Origin: Hyalella azteca
Lineage: Eukaryota > Arthropoda > Malacostraca > Amphipoda > Hyalellidae
Assembly (NCBI RefSeq): GCF_000764305.2
Contig: NW_025938997.1
Location: 124,001-188,000, forward strand
Direction of reading: 5' to 3'
Length of the DNA stretch: 64,000 bases
Shown here: positions 53,621 through 64,000 of the stretch, piece after piece
Layout of the letters: every line of letters begins with the position of its first letter
Position numbering within the stretch: position 1 is the first letter of the stretch
Position numbers and translations under genes: made by a program
The notes under the pieces: generated by a model
Told to the model about the DNA's origin: nothing
What the model saw: the letters and a program-made list of their open reading frames with translations, nothing else
Databases searched by the model: none

Positions 53621-54448
53621 GCACGAACTAGATCTCTTGAACGGAGAAAAATACAGAAAAGGACGGAGAAACATACGACTGAGTTTCAATGCACGGAGGA
53701 AAACACAAGTGTCAAAACTGAATTGACTTGAGTAGAGTTGAAGTTAAAATTCTATTTAAAACAGAATTGTAAATTAAAAATACAATGCACGGAAAACACA
53801 CAATTTTGAAACTGAATTGACTTTGAGTAGAGTTAAAGTTCCGTCGCTCCCCTACCGCCCTCTTCTTCCTTACCGCCCCCCAAAATCTTTCCACCGCCCT
53901 AGGGGGGCGATATCGCCCACTTTGGGAACCACTGGTCTACACTTTCAAACACTAACAGTCATCAATCAAATCACTGAGACTGTGAGACATAAGATGAAAA
54001 GTGTGTGTGCCTCTGCGTAAGCAATTTCCGGCAATCAGCATGCGCTGCATAAAACACTTGAAAACAGTTACTTGTATTATGTGAAATGCTGGGACTCACG
54101 TGGAATATAAATTTCAAGCGCATTCGTTGTGATGACTGATGAGCTTGCTTGTCAAGCGTTAGCCTGTTTAGTTTCCGCGTTGCCGCTGCGGCCAAATTAA
54201 CTCCGGTGATTGCGGTGAAAAACCGGTACCTATGAGCGGGCTATGACTCAGTATGAGGCTATGCACCCTACTGCCGTAATCCTTTCATAGTCCCCCAATG
54301 CCCCCATATTTGGTTACCATAAGTTTGGTGTAAATTTGACAGCAGGCAGTGATTCATTGTAGCTATGGGAGTGCATCAATGATCATTACCAGTCATATCA
54401 ATAGATAAAAATTTCATTTTTCAGAGACAGTGTTGTAATAATTCTACA

Positions 54449-54508
54449 TACCGTAAAATTGGGTTACTTTGACCGGCGGGGTAACTTTGACCACTTTTCT
54501 TTTTTTTT
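54449..54508. mobile_element. Solitary TACCGTAAAAT-type terminus
   Basis: TACCGTAAAATTGGGTTACT and GTAACTTTGACCACTTTTCT resemble the end of the hairpin element at 60176. I see no matching right end, so this is a fragment. Confidence 0.5.
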
Positions 54509-55112
54509 TAAACAAAAACCCCCAAAACTCAAAAACAATTTGACATAGAAAAATTTTGTCAATGGACATCAAAGGCCTAGTAATACTGACTACTGAGCCT
54601 GAGGCTACGTAACACAATAGAAAGATTTAAAAAGTTTGCATATCTAATAGGTTAAAAAATTAATGTGACCCATGAAAAAGAGCTATTATTTAAAGCCTGT
54701 CGGACAGTCGGAGTCATAGTGGCAGAGGCAGAGCAGAGAGTTTTTTAGACTCTTCCTCAAGTTCGTTCATTTTTGAGTCCTATAAGTAAACCAGTTAAGT
54801 ATCTTGGATACCAGAATTTTCATACATAAGAAATCTGTTAAAATCTGGAGTAAATGAGGAAATTAAAAATGAGCTGATTCTAAAAAATCACTGGTTTGCC
54901 ACCAGTGTGGAATTCTAGAGGGATATTAAATTAACCAGTACACATAGGGTAAACGCGGTATATTCCGACATCGTAGGTAATTCTGTCACTTCTCTAGTTT
55001 TTCCTTTATATTAAGCTTTGTTTTAGTTCCATGCGTTCATTGATGGTTGAAATGGTGACGTCATACATTTGCGTGTCGAAATACTGCAAAACCACTAGGG
55101 TAAACGCGGTAC
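54509..55112. other. Intergenic with two AGGGTAAACGCGGTA words
   Basis: The word AGGGTAAACGCGGTA occurs at 54947 and 55098, the second immediately before the Penelope-like element. It matches the end type of the remnant at 7797-8648. Confidence 0.5.
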
Positions 55113-55905
55113 AAGAACAACACCCCTGCCCTTATCAGGTTTACAAATGACTAGGTCTTTATTTTTTGCTAGGTCTTTCAATAAAATTGTGTCACGAGGT
55201 TGGAATACAGAGGAAAAAACTTTATAGGACTTGAAGCCATAAAAATGCCGGTACGCTAAACTTTGCAGGTTGCCTAAAAATTCAGGACGATTAGGAGTAG
55301 GAACATTCTTAATGCTAAGAGTGAGTCGTTCAAGGGCTAAGAAAAATTTATAGAAGTCCAATTTAAAAATGGGCAGACAAAAATCAAGGCCAAATGCGAG
55401 CAAAAATTTAATGCGGGGTTCCAAGCTAAAAGAATTGAAGTTAAACACAACTTTATCAGGGTTGACGGGATGAATTTCGTTGTGGATGCCTAAGTTATGA
55501 AGTTTCTTTTGATGAGTCTGAGCAGTTATTTTCTTGAATGCTGCAGTAGATCGTCTGGCATGTTGGCGGATAGCATAGGCGTCGAGGGTGGAAAACAAAC
55601 GCCCAACTTGTACTTCACTCTCTGCTGCCAAATCAGTTAAAATTTTCAGGGTCTTTCTTTTGGAGGATAATTCCTTGGAGAGGAGCTTGTTCTGCCAGGA
55701 TTTATAAAAGGAGGAGGTATGTAGGCAACGCTTGTGAAGTTTAAATCGAAGGAATTTCGGAAAAACACCGTAAACTTTGCACTTCACTAGGAAATCAATA
55801 TCTAGCGTAGTCTTTGCTCTCTTTCGAAGATGATCACAGTATTTTCTGAAGCAGTGGCAGCCATCTTTGCCATATTTTGAATGTATTAAAGTATTAATGT
55901 ATTAA
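55113..55905 (-). mobile_element. Penelope-like element, 5' half, inverted
   Basis: The minus strand encodes the N-terminal part of a Penelope-like reverse transcriptase: a 220-residue basic region, then CKPDKGRGVVLV, which corresponds to the first RT block (KADKG.A.VV). The protein breaks off right after GVVLV at 55113. The 5' edge at 55880-55900 contains a 21-bp word that recurs in the opposite orientation at the 3' end of the element (57691-57711). One open frame of 230 codons (55787-55095). Confidence 0.8.
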
Positions 55906-57711
55906 GTATTTGAAAGTTGAAGAGAAAATCAATAATTTTTTGCGTAAACTTAAAGATTTTTCTGCCCTTTCACCTGAAACTTATACTAAACTTTATACCT
56001 CTGGTTCTTGCCCTGGTATTTTATATGGCAAACCTAAAATTCACAAGTTTGATTTTGCTTCTAAGTTTCAATTTCGACCAATTTTTGCCACGTATAATAC
56101 TCCTAGTTTTAAACTTGCTAAATTTTTGGTACCGGTTTAAAACTGTCTTACGACTAATCAGTATACTGTTGATAACTCTTACATGTTTGTGAATCGCTTG
56201 AAACATTTTACTGACGTTCAGGATTTAACTATGGCCTCCTTTGACATAGAAAATTTGTTCACCAATGTACCCCTTCACGAAACAATTGAAATTTGTCTCA
56301 ATTCTCAGTTTAAAAATGTTAATGATCTTGTGTTTGGTTTAAACCGTAAATTTGTCAAATCTCTTTTAGAATTATCAGTTCTTAACTCGTTTTTCATATT
56401 TGCTGGCAAGTTTTATAGACAGATAGACGGTTTAGGCATGTGACTACCGCTTGGCCCGACCTTTGCAAATATTTTTATGTGTTTTCACGAGGTTTCTTGG
56501 CTGGCCAATTGTCCTCTTGATTTTAAACCAATATTCTATAACAGATACGTCAATGACACATTTCTAATTTTCAAACATCCCTCCCATGTCAAATCATTCT
56601 TTGATTACCTAAACTCTCAACATAATTCTATCAAATTTACCATGGAGCTTGAATCTAATAATAGTTTGTCCTACCTTGATTGCAATATTACGAAATCTAA
56701 TGGCTGTTTTTTAACTTCTGTGTTCCAAAAGCCGACATTCACCGGCCTAAATACCAGTTTATTTAGTTTTTGTTCATTCCGGTTCAAGTTAAATGGGCTT
56801 CAAAGATTATTATACAGAGGTTTTTGCATTTGCTCAACATACCAGGCTATGCATGCTGAATTTGAATTTTTAAGAAATATTTTCTCGCTCAATGGATTTC
56901 CGGCAAGTTTGGTGTATACCCAAATCAAGAAATTCATGTCGAAGCGATTCAGTGAGGTTGCTCCCAAGCGCGATAGTAGGAACGTTATTTATTGTTCTTT
57001 TCCATACTTCGGCCCTGCGTCCAACGATATGTCAAGAGAATTAAAAGTCTTGTTCAATAGATACTTTCCAAGCGTTAAACTCCATATTGTTCTGGTTAAC
57101 AGTTTCAAAATTGGTTCTTTTTTTAGATATAAAGATATGCTCCCTGTTCATATGTGATCGTCCCTGGTTTATCAATTTCGTTTTGCACAATGTGCATCTG
57201 CGTACGTCGGTATGACTTCACGCAATCTTTATTCCAGGATCGCTGAGCATGAGGGCAGGAGTTGTAGGACCGGACAGTTGCTATCGCGCCCACCTTATTT
57301 GGCTGTGCGCACTCATGCCAAGCAGTGTGATGTGCCTGTTTCTGACAGTGACTTTAGGGTGTTAGCTTCTACCTCCGGTACTTCAGATTTGCGTATCTTA
57401 GAATCCTTCTACATTTTTAAGCTTAGGCCCAGTTTAAATTCAGCTGTGAGCTCCTATCCCCTTGAAATTGTGAATAGATAGGTTTTTATGCCCTATTACT
57501 TGTAAATTTAGGTTCTAATTGTATTCTGTGCTTTCAATTGTATTAACTTGTGACTTTCTATGTATGTTCTAGATTCTACAAACTGACGATGGAGCTGGAC
57601 TCCGAAACGTTTTCTATAAAGATATGAGTTTTTGTGGACTATTCTTTGCTTTTAAATTTTTAGTCAACTTGCGATTTAAGCAAATAAGTGACATTAATAC
57701 TTTAATACATT
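55906..57711 (+). mobile_element. Penelope-like element, 3' half: RT and GIY-YIG endonuclease (defective)
   Basis: One frame runs from about 55907 to 57481 with three in-frame stops (56138 TAA, 56441 TGA, 57155 TGA) and no frameshift. Motifs in order: KPKIHK (56030), SFDIENLFTNVPL, QIDGLGM-stop-LPLGPTFANIFM, RYVNDTFLIF (catalytic YVDD is YVND at 56546-56557), then a Cys-containing linker and a GIY-YIG nuclease part (SAYVGMTSRNLYSRIAEHEG, 57197 onward). RT plus C-terminal GIY-YIG defines Penelope-like elements. The start continues where the inverted 5' half breaks off. Confidence 0.85.
57583..57612 (+). ncRNA. Hammerhead-ribozyme-like motif in the Penelope-like element
   Basis: CTGACGA (57583-57589) fits the core CUGANGA. 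GGAG/CTCC (57591-57594 with 57600-57603) can form stem II, followed by GAAAC (57604-57608) and a palindromic AAACGTTT that could pair between two copies as a short stem III. Penelope-like elements are known to carry minimal hammerheads near their ends that work as dimers. One unpaired T (57590) precedes stem II and no stem I was verified, so it may be a decayed copy. Confidence 0.4.
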
Positions 57712-59549
57712 TAGAATTACAGTATATATGGTTATTATATAGTAAATATAGGTACTAAACAATAAAATAGTTCCTTTGATTGCCACTGCTGGCGCTAGCA
57801 TGTGGATGTGGAAGCGTAATCTTTGATTAGAAATTTAAACAATTTAATATCTTATTGCACCACAAGTTAATACATTTAAATAATTTGTAATGGAAAATAT
57901 GTTGCTGGAACACTTTAAGAGACCAGACCTAAACAGAATACGATATTATTATATTATTAGTGAAGATACTAAACAATAAAGTAGTTCATTTGATTGCCGC
58001 TGCTAGTGCTGGCATCTGTATGTAAACCTATGGGTAATTTTAATTCAACATGGAATTATGGAGATACAACTTCTATGATTAATTTGAATCATAAACATTC
58101 ACCTAATGCAAGAAATTAGCAATCAATAATTCAACATTATTTTGTAAGTTTTGTACCAACGGAACTATGGAAGACAACATTAAATACGTATTGGCAACTT
58201 AAGCTAAAAAAATGCACTGTAACTAACTGCAATCAGCTGGACAGAAGGTGCCAGAAAGCATGATGGATTCATTAGTCATTTTTTATTTGAAATCGGTCTC
58301 AGTTCTTTGGACTAGGAGCATAAATTTCAGTGTCAAACCTATTAAAAGTTTACGTTTCTGTGTGGATTTTGATGCTGTTAACATTGAAATACTTGTAAGT
58401 ATCTCTGATGCAAAAAATACTGGCCAAATAAATTTTAATTTAGAAATAAACGTCAATTGAAAATTTGAAATTACTGTTGTTGGGGGCTATCTTGGTTCTT
58501 AACTTCTTGCGAACCTATTTTTGCATCCAGTCGCTTATATTGAAAATAAAATTGTTTAAGCAAGTATTTCTTGCATCAGAGATAATTCAAAGTTTGGTAA
58601 TGTTAAAAGCATTATAATCCATGCAGAAACATACATTTTTTATATGGTTATTAAAAATTTTGGCTATTTATGACTCGTATACTATGCGTATAGGATTTCA
58701 AATCGATGCATGCGTTCAAATTCAAATAAGGCCCGCCCACGGCCAGTGTAGCTGTCAGCTCACCTTTCTTCAGAAGTATGAAAGCTTTTGCCGGTGAAGG
58801 TGTGTTAACGCGGTGCGGTGATCGGTCCGTAAACTTAAAGAAGCGTTCGGTTCAAAATTACATAAGACCATGTTCTTTTGAATAACCTATAGAATTGCAC
58901 CATGGCACTGAGCCATATAGCATTTCTTCTGTTAGTTCTTTATCTGTTAGCTTACAGTTACAGGACTGGGCTTGTAATTTTGCACCATTTTAATTGGGTC
59001 TCGTGGATTCACTATAACAAAAAAAATTGTAATAACCTATCAGAAACAGAAAGAAATATTTTTGTGACACATTCTATACAGAATTGAATTACTAAGTGAT
59101 GACTGATGATTAATTAATTGTTTGTCAAGTGAATTTTTTTGCTGAGCAAAGTAAATGTAGCCAAAATTCTTTGTTGACAATTTATTTTTATAATAACTGG
59201 AGCCTTGCTATGCTACCCTAGGCTCTAGCCTGTTCTACTAACAATAAATGAATTTTTTAGAGGTGTCCCTTATTACCCTGTCATGCAGAAATGCTGCCCA
59301 ATTGCAGCCATTTTGTTTTAGATTGTACAAAAAGTCTGTCAATTAAGTTTTAAAGTCAACACCTGTCTGCAACTTTATTTAAAGCAAAATTTTTTAATAC
59401 AGCAAATTTTTTATATATGCACTCGCTGCTCATGTTGACCGACTCGAAGACATGGCAACCAAAATTTATAAAGAACGCTCTCATTTTACAGACTTTAGCA
59501 GAAAGCCTATTTCAAAATCTCACTTTTTGACATTTTTTCAGGGATTGTT
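57712..59549. other. Intergenic, with one diverged duplication
   Basis: About 60 bases around ACTAAACAATAAARTAGTTC are duplicated (57754-57815 and 57966-58025). A GC-richer patch at 58730-58830 precedes a 61-codon frame (58902-59084) with a hydrophobic N-terminus, which I do not consider a supported gene. Confidence 0.5.
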
Positions 59550-59671
59550 AGCGCATTTTCTCATTTATGGAAAAAATGTACTATTGTGCTCGCCATGTCC
59601 GTCTGTCTATCTATCTGTCCGTCCGTCCGTCTGTCCGTGACCTCAAGTTTTTGTCAGTGAGAAAATCTGCT
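59550..59671 (+). mobile_element. AGCGCATTTTCTC MITE, copy C
   Basis: AGCGCATTTTCTCATTTATG at the left, TGTC/TATC/CGTC tetramers in the middle, GAGAAAATCTGCT at the right end (one or two changes from copies A and B). Confidence 0.75.
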
Positions 59672-60175
59672 CTCTGTCATGTAAGATGACAATGTTGATA
59701 GGTACCAGTTGTCCCTTGATATTTCCTGATTGATGTCTTCCTTGTTGAAAGATAAGAGCCTTCACATGCAATATGTTTATGAGCATTTGATTGTATTAGC
59801 CTTTCCTGTTTACCAAGTCACGCCCTTGGTGACGTCAATTAGCGTAGCTATATGAGCTCTGCCAGACCAGGAAACCCCAGTCTTGGGCGAGGACCGCTAC
59901 AGTATACCCCATTGCTCCTGTCCATGTCAAACAGGACAGTAACTGTAAATTAACGTCAGAGTAGAAGATACACTCTAGACTTATCCCTACTTCAACTGGA
60001 CACCAAAGACATCAGTGTTAAAGCTCCAACTTATAAACTTATTAACTGATTATCCTAAACTGTAAGCCGAACTATAATCATGAAAGTATATTATATAATC
60101 ATTTACGCTGTCCCTCTATATCCTCGGATCCAGCTACAACCGAACCACCCTCAGGTCATACTTAATTATAATTCA
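59672..60175. other. Intergenic, nothing recognised
   Basis: No open frame or RNA gene recognised. Confidence 0.55.
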
Positions 60176-61129
60176 TACCGTAAAATGGGGTAACTTAGAC
60201 CACTTTTTTTCTTATAAATGATGCCATTTTCTTATTAGCTAAATTAAACTTGAATTGAAACATGTAAAATACAGGTCTATACTCTAGCTTCACTCACCAT
60301 AAATTGCTGGCTCCTGCCTCTCATAGTCTTTATGTAATTTCAAAAAAAGTGATGGTCTTTGTTACCCCAGCTCTTGGGGTAACTTAGACCGGGTGGTAAA
60401 GTCAATTATTTTTTTTTGGTAAAATAACTCCAAATAACTCCAGGTTTTGGTGCATTGTAGTAGAACTCTTCTAGTTACATATGCAAATGACAAACTTGAG
60501 GAAAGTGTCATAGTTTGCAAATGGGGGGCGCCACCCCATAATGAGGGAAATGTGACTACCTAATGGCAGCCCTGATGGGTAAATATTGACTGGCTTGGAT
60601 ATTAAGTTAAAATTACCATATATAAGACTCTGTAGAGTCTGAAACATAAATAAAAAACATAAATAGGCTGACAAATATAAAATATGTTATATATGGTAAT
60701 TTTATATTAACTTCCAAGCCGGTCTATGTTACCCCGTCAGGGCTTACATTTGGTGGTCTAAGTTACCCCATTTGGGGGCGGCGCCCCCCATTTGCAAACT
60801 ATGACACTTTCCTAAAATTTGTCATTTGTATATGTAACTAGAAGAGTTCTACTACAATGCATCAAAACCTGGAGTTATTTAACCAAAAAATAAAATTGAT
60901 TTTACCACCCGGTCAAAGAAACCCCAAGAGCTGGGTGCTAGGGTAACAAAGACCATCACTTTTTTTGAAATTACATCAAAACTATGAGAGGCAGGAGCCA
61001 GCAATTTATGGTGAGTAAAGCTGGAGTATAGACCTGTATTTTGCATGTTTCAATTTTATTTTAACTTATCTAGTAAAAAAATGGCATTATTTTGAAAAAA
61101 AGTGGTCAAAGTTACCCCATTTTACGGTA
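60176..61129. mobile_element. 950-bp foldback (hairpin) element with TACCGT ends
   Basis: 36-bp ends agree at 35 positions (left 60176-60211, right 61094-61129; outer part TACCGTAAAATGGGGTAACT). The whole element is an inverted repeat: arms of about 475 bp mirror each other through a centre near 60650, for example CTCTTCTAGTTACATATG on the left and its complement on the right. TA at both edges fits a Tc1/mariner or pogo-type target. No transposase; the interior could fold into a single long hairpin RNA if transcribed. Confidence 0.85.
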
Positions 61130-62821
61130 CCTACCTTAGGTCATAGGTACCTCTCAAGTTCTCAGTACCAGTAGTAGTCAGTTCACTGGGGCTGGGGCTA
61201 TTGTCATTTGTCAATAGTATTGTATGGCATCTCTGAACAAATTTCATATGCTATTCGTTATTTGTAAGATGCCAAACACAAAAGAAAAGTGTCCTGAATC
61301 ACCCTGGTGAACAAGGTAATTTGGGACACTTTAAATAAAACTTAATTTCAAACATTTGAATTTTGAAGCATGCATGATTGCCATGATGATAATGATGCAG
61401 ACTGCAGAGCTAGTATGGAATATATCTACTTGGCAAGCCGCGACTGAATTTTTCGAGCCATGGTTTTATGGATTTGCCAGCCGTGATTCCATTTCTACGA
61501 GCCATGATTCTATTTCACCGAGCCGTGAATTCCATATCTCGGCCATGAAAAGCCATTTACGAGGTGCGAATGCGAATTTATTTACAAAGTTTATGCACGT
61601 GTTACCCCAAATCTCTAATTTTACCCTTAAACAGTCAAACGGCAACAATAAAATTTGTCTCTACTGTAAGTTCAGCACGTGTTAATATACAGTCTGACCG
61701 CTTTGACATGACCGCAACTATGCGCGATCTTCAACAAACGTTTTGTTTATTTGTTTACATTACGATGTTTATGTTTTTTCTGCAAGATATTTTTGGCGGA
61801 AACGGTAAAGCAATGCGGATTGCGGAAGTTGAAAATTTTATGAAATGACATGTTTGCGAAGTGCAAACCGCAATTTTTTAATCAAACAAAAATTTATGAC
61901 ATTCGAGCCGCGAGATTTCATACCTACTGAAATTATATGATATTAGAGCCACGATATTTCAGACAAAAATAGGACTTTTCCAGACTAGCTGCAGAGTGTG
62001 TTCATCCATTACAAACAGCCTCAGACAGGACTCTAAACTCTGAAGTCCTCCTCTTCCTCTGTAGATGAATGACATTTTCTTTAATTTGTGCATGTTTCTC
62101 CTTTATTGATATGATATTATCATATTCATATAGCAATTTATAGCCTATTATTGATGTGATATTACCATATCCTCCATATCCATGGTCCATGCCCCATGGA
62201 CACATGCCAAATGATGCCATTGACATTGAGCAGCCCTGAGCACTGAGCATAGTGGAATTCTATGAAGAGAGGTACTTATGGCGGTCCACCGCCGTGCGGC
62301 GGTCTTAACCCTTCACAAGGCCCCATGCCCTAGGCCCTTGGGCCCATCTTGCAAGTTGCAATGGTCTAAACTCAACGGTTCAACCCCATGGTCTCATCAC
62401 AACTCCCTTTAGAAATATGTGGAGTTTCGAAATTGATATAAATAAATCAATAAATATTTGAACTGGGAAATTCCTTAGTTACTTATGTTGGTTCCAGAAT
62501 GATATCAATGACGTAAAAAATGACAATGACATTGGTTAAAGCCTCAGCCATGATTCTAGCTCTGCTCAGTCCTTACACTTTTACCTCGTAATTCATGATG
62601 TTAGAACTTCGATGTTCAAATGTTGACACTACTGTCAAGTGTCAATATCACAATCAAAATTATTTCACAATAAGAAATATGTTATAATATCACAATCAAA
62701 AATATTATTCATAAATAACCATCGATTTCAATGCAAAACTGTTCGCATCTTTGCTGCAGTGTCGTGATGTCCAGGCTTTGACCTTATGACCTTATGATGA
62801 GTTCGGGACTTCCTAGTCCCA
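61130..62821. other. Intergenic, nothing firmly recognised
   Basis: Degenerate repeats of CGAGCCRTGATTCYATTTC at 61450-61560 and AGCCGCGAGATTTCA at 61905-61960. A 109-codon frame (61356-61682) crosses the first of these and is not supported as a gene. A GC-rich hairpin CCACCGCCGTGCGGCGGT lies at 62287-62304. Confidence 0.5.
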
Positions 62822-63372
62822 GGTCACGCTGATGCACCGCCTTTGTCATCCTCTGTCTCCGAGTCATCGTCGGATGTAACGTTGGGCGTGTTCCGTCTAT
62901 TTGCCCTCATTTGGGCACGCTGATGCAAGATGCTGTTGCTTGTCACTTGCTGATGGTAGTTTCCCATTACTGGACAATCCGGGATCTTTCTCAACCAATT
63001 GTCCAGTTGTCTCTTGAATGTTGCAAGGGTAAACTCCCCTCCTCTCAGCACTTTTGGCGAGGCATTAAAGAGCCTCCGTCCTACCACGGACAGTGATCCC
63101 TCACAAAGAGTCTGTACTCTGGCCGCGGCTTGGTTATTAAATGGGCGAATCCTGCACAGTCTCCCCCTTCTTTCGTTGTAATATGTCCTTATTTTGGAGG
63201 TCTCACTCTCAAAGTTGGGATCCAGTCCGTTTATCATCTTCCAAGTGTACAGTATGATATACCTTTCCCTTCTTCTCTCCAGTGAGTACAGTTCCAGGTG
63301 TTTCAGCCTTCCCCAGTAGTTTAGGTTCAGCTCCCTCATGCCGCTGATCCTGTACGTGAAGGTACGCTGCAC
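62822..63372 (-). mobile_element. LINE ORF2 C-terminal fragment
   Basis: The minus-strand frame down to a stop near 62824 encodes LNYWGRLKHLELYSLERRRE, ILYTWKMINGLDPN, a basic and Arg-rich stretch, RLFNASPKVLRGG and FKRQLDNWLRKIPD, the conserved C-terminal order of many arthropod LINE ORF2 proteins. Homology stops sharply at 63372, where a hAT-type terminus begins. Confidence 0.75.
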
Positions 63373-64000
63373 CAGGGTTGGCAATGATTAAATCAATATG
63401 ATTAAATCATGTGATTAAATCACTTGACTTTTTTATAAAAAAAATAATGATTTTTTCGATTTTTTTTATTTTTTCATATATTTACAGATATTGAGTGGCA
63501 GTCTTTAATTTATATTGAGGTATTGTTATTCATGGTTTAGTATAAATGTACTATGAATGACAAATTGGTATATAAACTTGTTGCCTTTAGTGTGTATTAG
63601 GTTCCAATAAATTGAATGTTTTTGGTACAGAGGCATCAAGAGTGCAATACATTGTACGTAGCTAGCAGCTTAGCTAATTCTTATAAGGCTATAAGTAGTC
63701 TTAACTATTTGACTATTTGTTATATATTGATTACAATATACAATTTTAATGTGTTAGCTAGCTTATACATGGTGGGGCAGAACTGATTAAACAGATTTGA
63801 GGCAAAATAAAAGAGTAATGGAGGTACATAAAGAAGAAAGTTTATTTTCCTCATGATTAGCATAACATACCATTTAAAATACTTATGTTTTGAAAACAAT
63901 ATCATGAAGATGGGGTTTGTTTGCTGCATCACACTGTTGGAGTTGTTCTTGGAAGTTTCCTACAGCACATTCACACATATGGCAAGGTATGGCCATAACC
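63373..64000. mobile_element. Left end of a hAT-like element, runs off the window
   Basis: CAGGGTTGGCAATGATTAAA begins at 63373, followed by repeated GATTAAATCA words, a known style of hAT end. It interrupts the LINE frame. The right end is outside the window. The rest of the interval to 64000 is AT-rich without a supported frame. Confidence 0.55.

Larger units (their letters stand above)
51321..53942. mobile_element. hAT-like element with nested insertions
   Basis: Ends CAGTTGTTCCCAAACT (51329) and the inverse of CAGTGGTTCCCAAAGT (to 53934) match hAT termini (CAG.GGTTC.CAAA). The flanking 8-mers TTCTACAC (51321-51328) and GTCTACAC (53935-53942) agree at 7 of 8 positions, as an 8-bp target duplication. 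The ends are rich in GCGCCCCC / GGGGGGCG words. No transposase. Inside lie MITE copy B, a large foldback element and a LINE tail, so most of the 2.6 kb is later insertion. Confidence 0.75.

Noticed and set aside
58902..59087. Small hydrophobic protein of 61 codons
   Set aside because: No homology cue, no splice or poly(A) support, and a frame of this length is common by chance.
61356..61685. A 109-codon gene near the hairpin element
   Set aside because: It crosses degenerate repeats and shows no domain or codon pattern that sets it apart.

Overview
This is a eukaryotic, intron-rich and AT-rich window packed with transposable elements and minisatellites. The intron structure, the TA-type and hAT-type elements and the CR1-like and Penelope-like retroelements fit an arthropod. 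A crustacean is my best guess, but the species cannot be named from the sequence. Two host protein genes are clear, both on the + strand, and I could join them exon by exon with consistent GT..AG borders and phases.

Gene 1 (14488-19568) is a FAM89/LRAP25-family adapter: three coding exons, 437 codons, with a large Gln/Ser/Pro-rich insert in exon 1. Its TAG stop is followed in the same frame by 531 open codons, and a perfect 8-bp GC stem starts 7 bases after the stop. This is a strong candidate for programmed stop-codon readthrough. Gene 2 (29951-47040) is a secreted alkaline phosphatase: 13 exons, 528 residues, all metal ligands and the catalytic serine present, no GPI tail.

In both genes several 5' splice sites lie inside short tandem repeats, so that exon end plus donor is copied 3 to 6 times in a row (exon 1 of FAM89; exons 3, 9 and 10 of the phosphatase). 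This is the second main observation.

Layout: 1-7225 holds minisatellites, a long N gap, a duplicated block, a Nextera junction adapter left in the assembly, and a non-LTR retrotransposon end with an RNase H domain. 7797-14189 holds DNA transposon remnants (pogo-like, TTAA-flanked MITE). 14476-21709 is the FAM89 gene, with a palindromic element and a PIF/Harbinger-like element in intron 2. 21710-29947 is intergenic, with an inverted minisatellite and a second MADF-bearing element. 29951-47501 is the phosphatase gene; its introns hold a foldback element, tRNA-derived SINEs and a broken CR1-like LINE. 47521-64000 is gene-poor: a LINE end, a nested hAT element, an inverted-half Penelope-like element with a hammerhead-like motif, a 950-bp hairpin element, and a LINE cut by the end of another hAT element.

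SINE and LINE copies share a 3' tail, which suggests that this LINE family moves the SINE.
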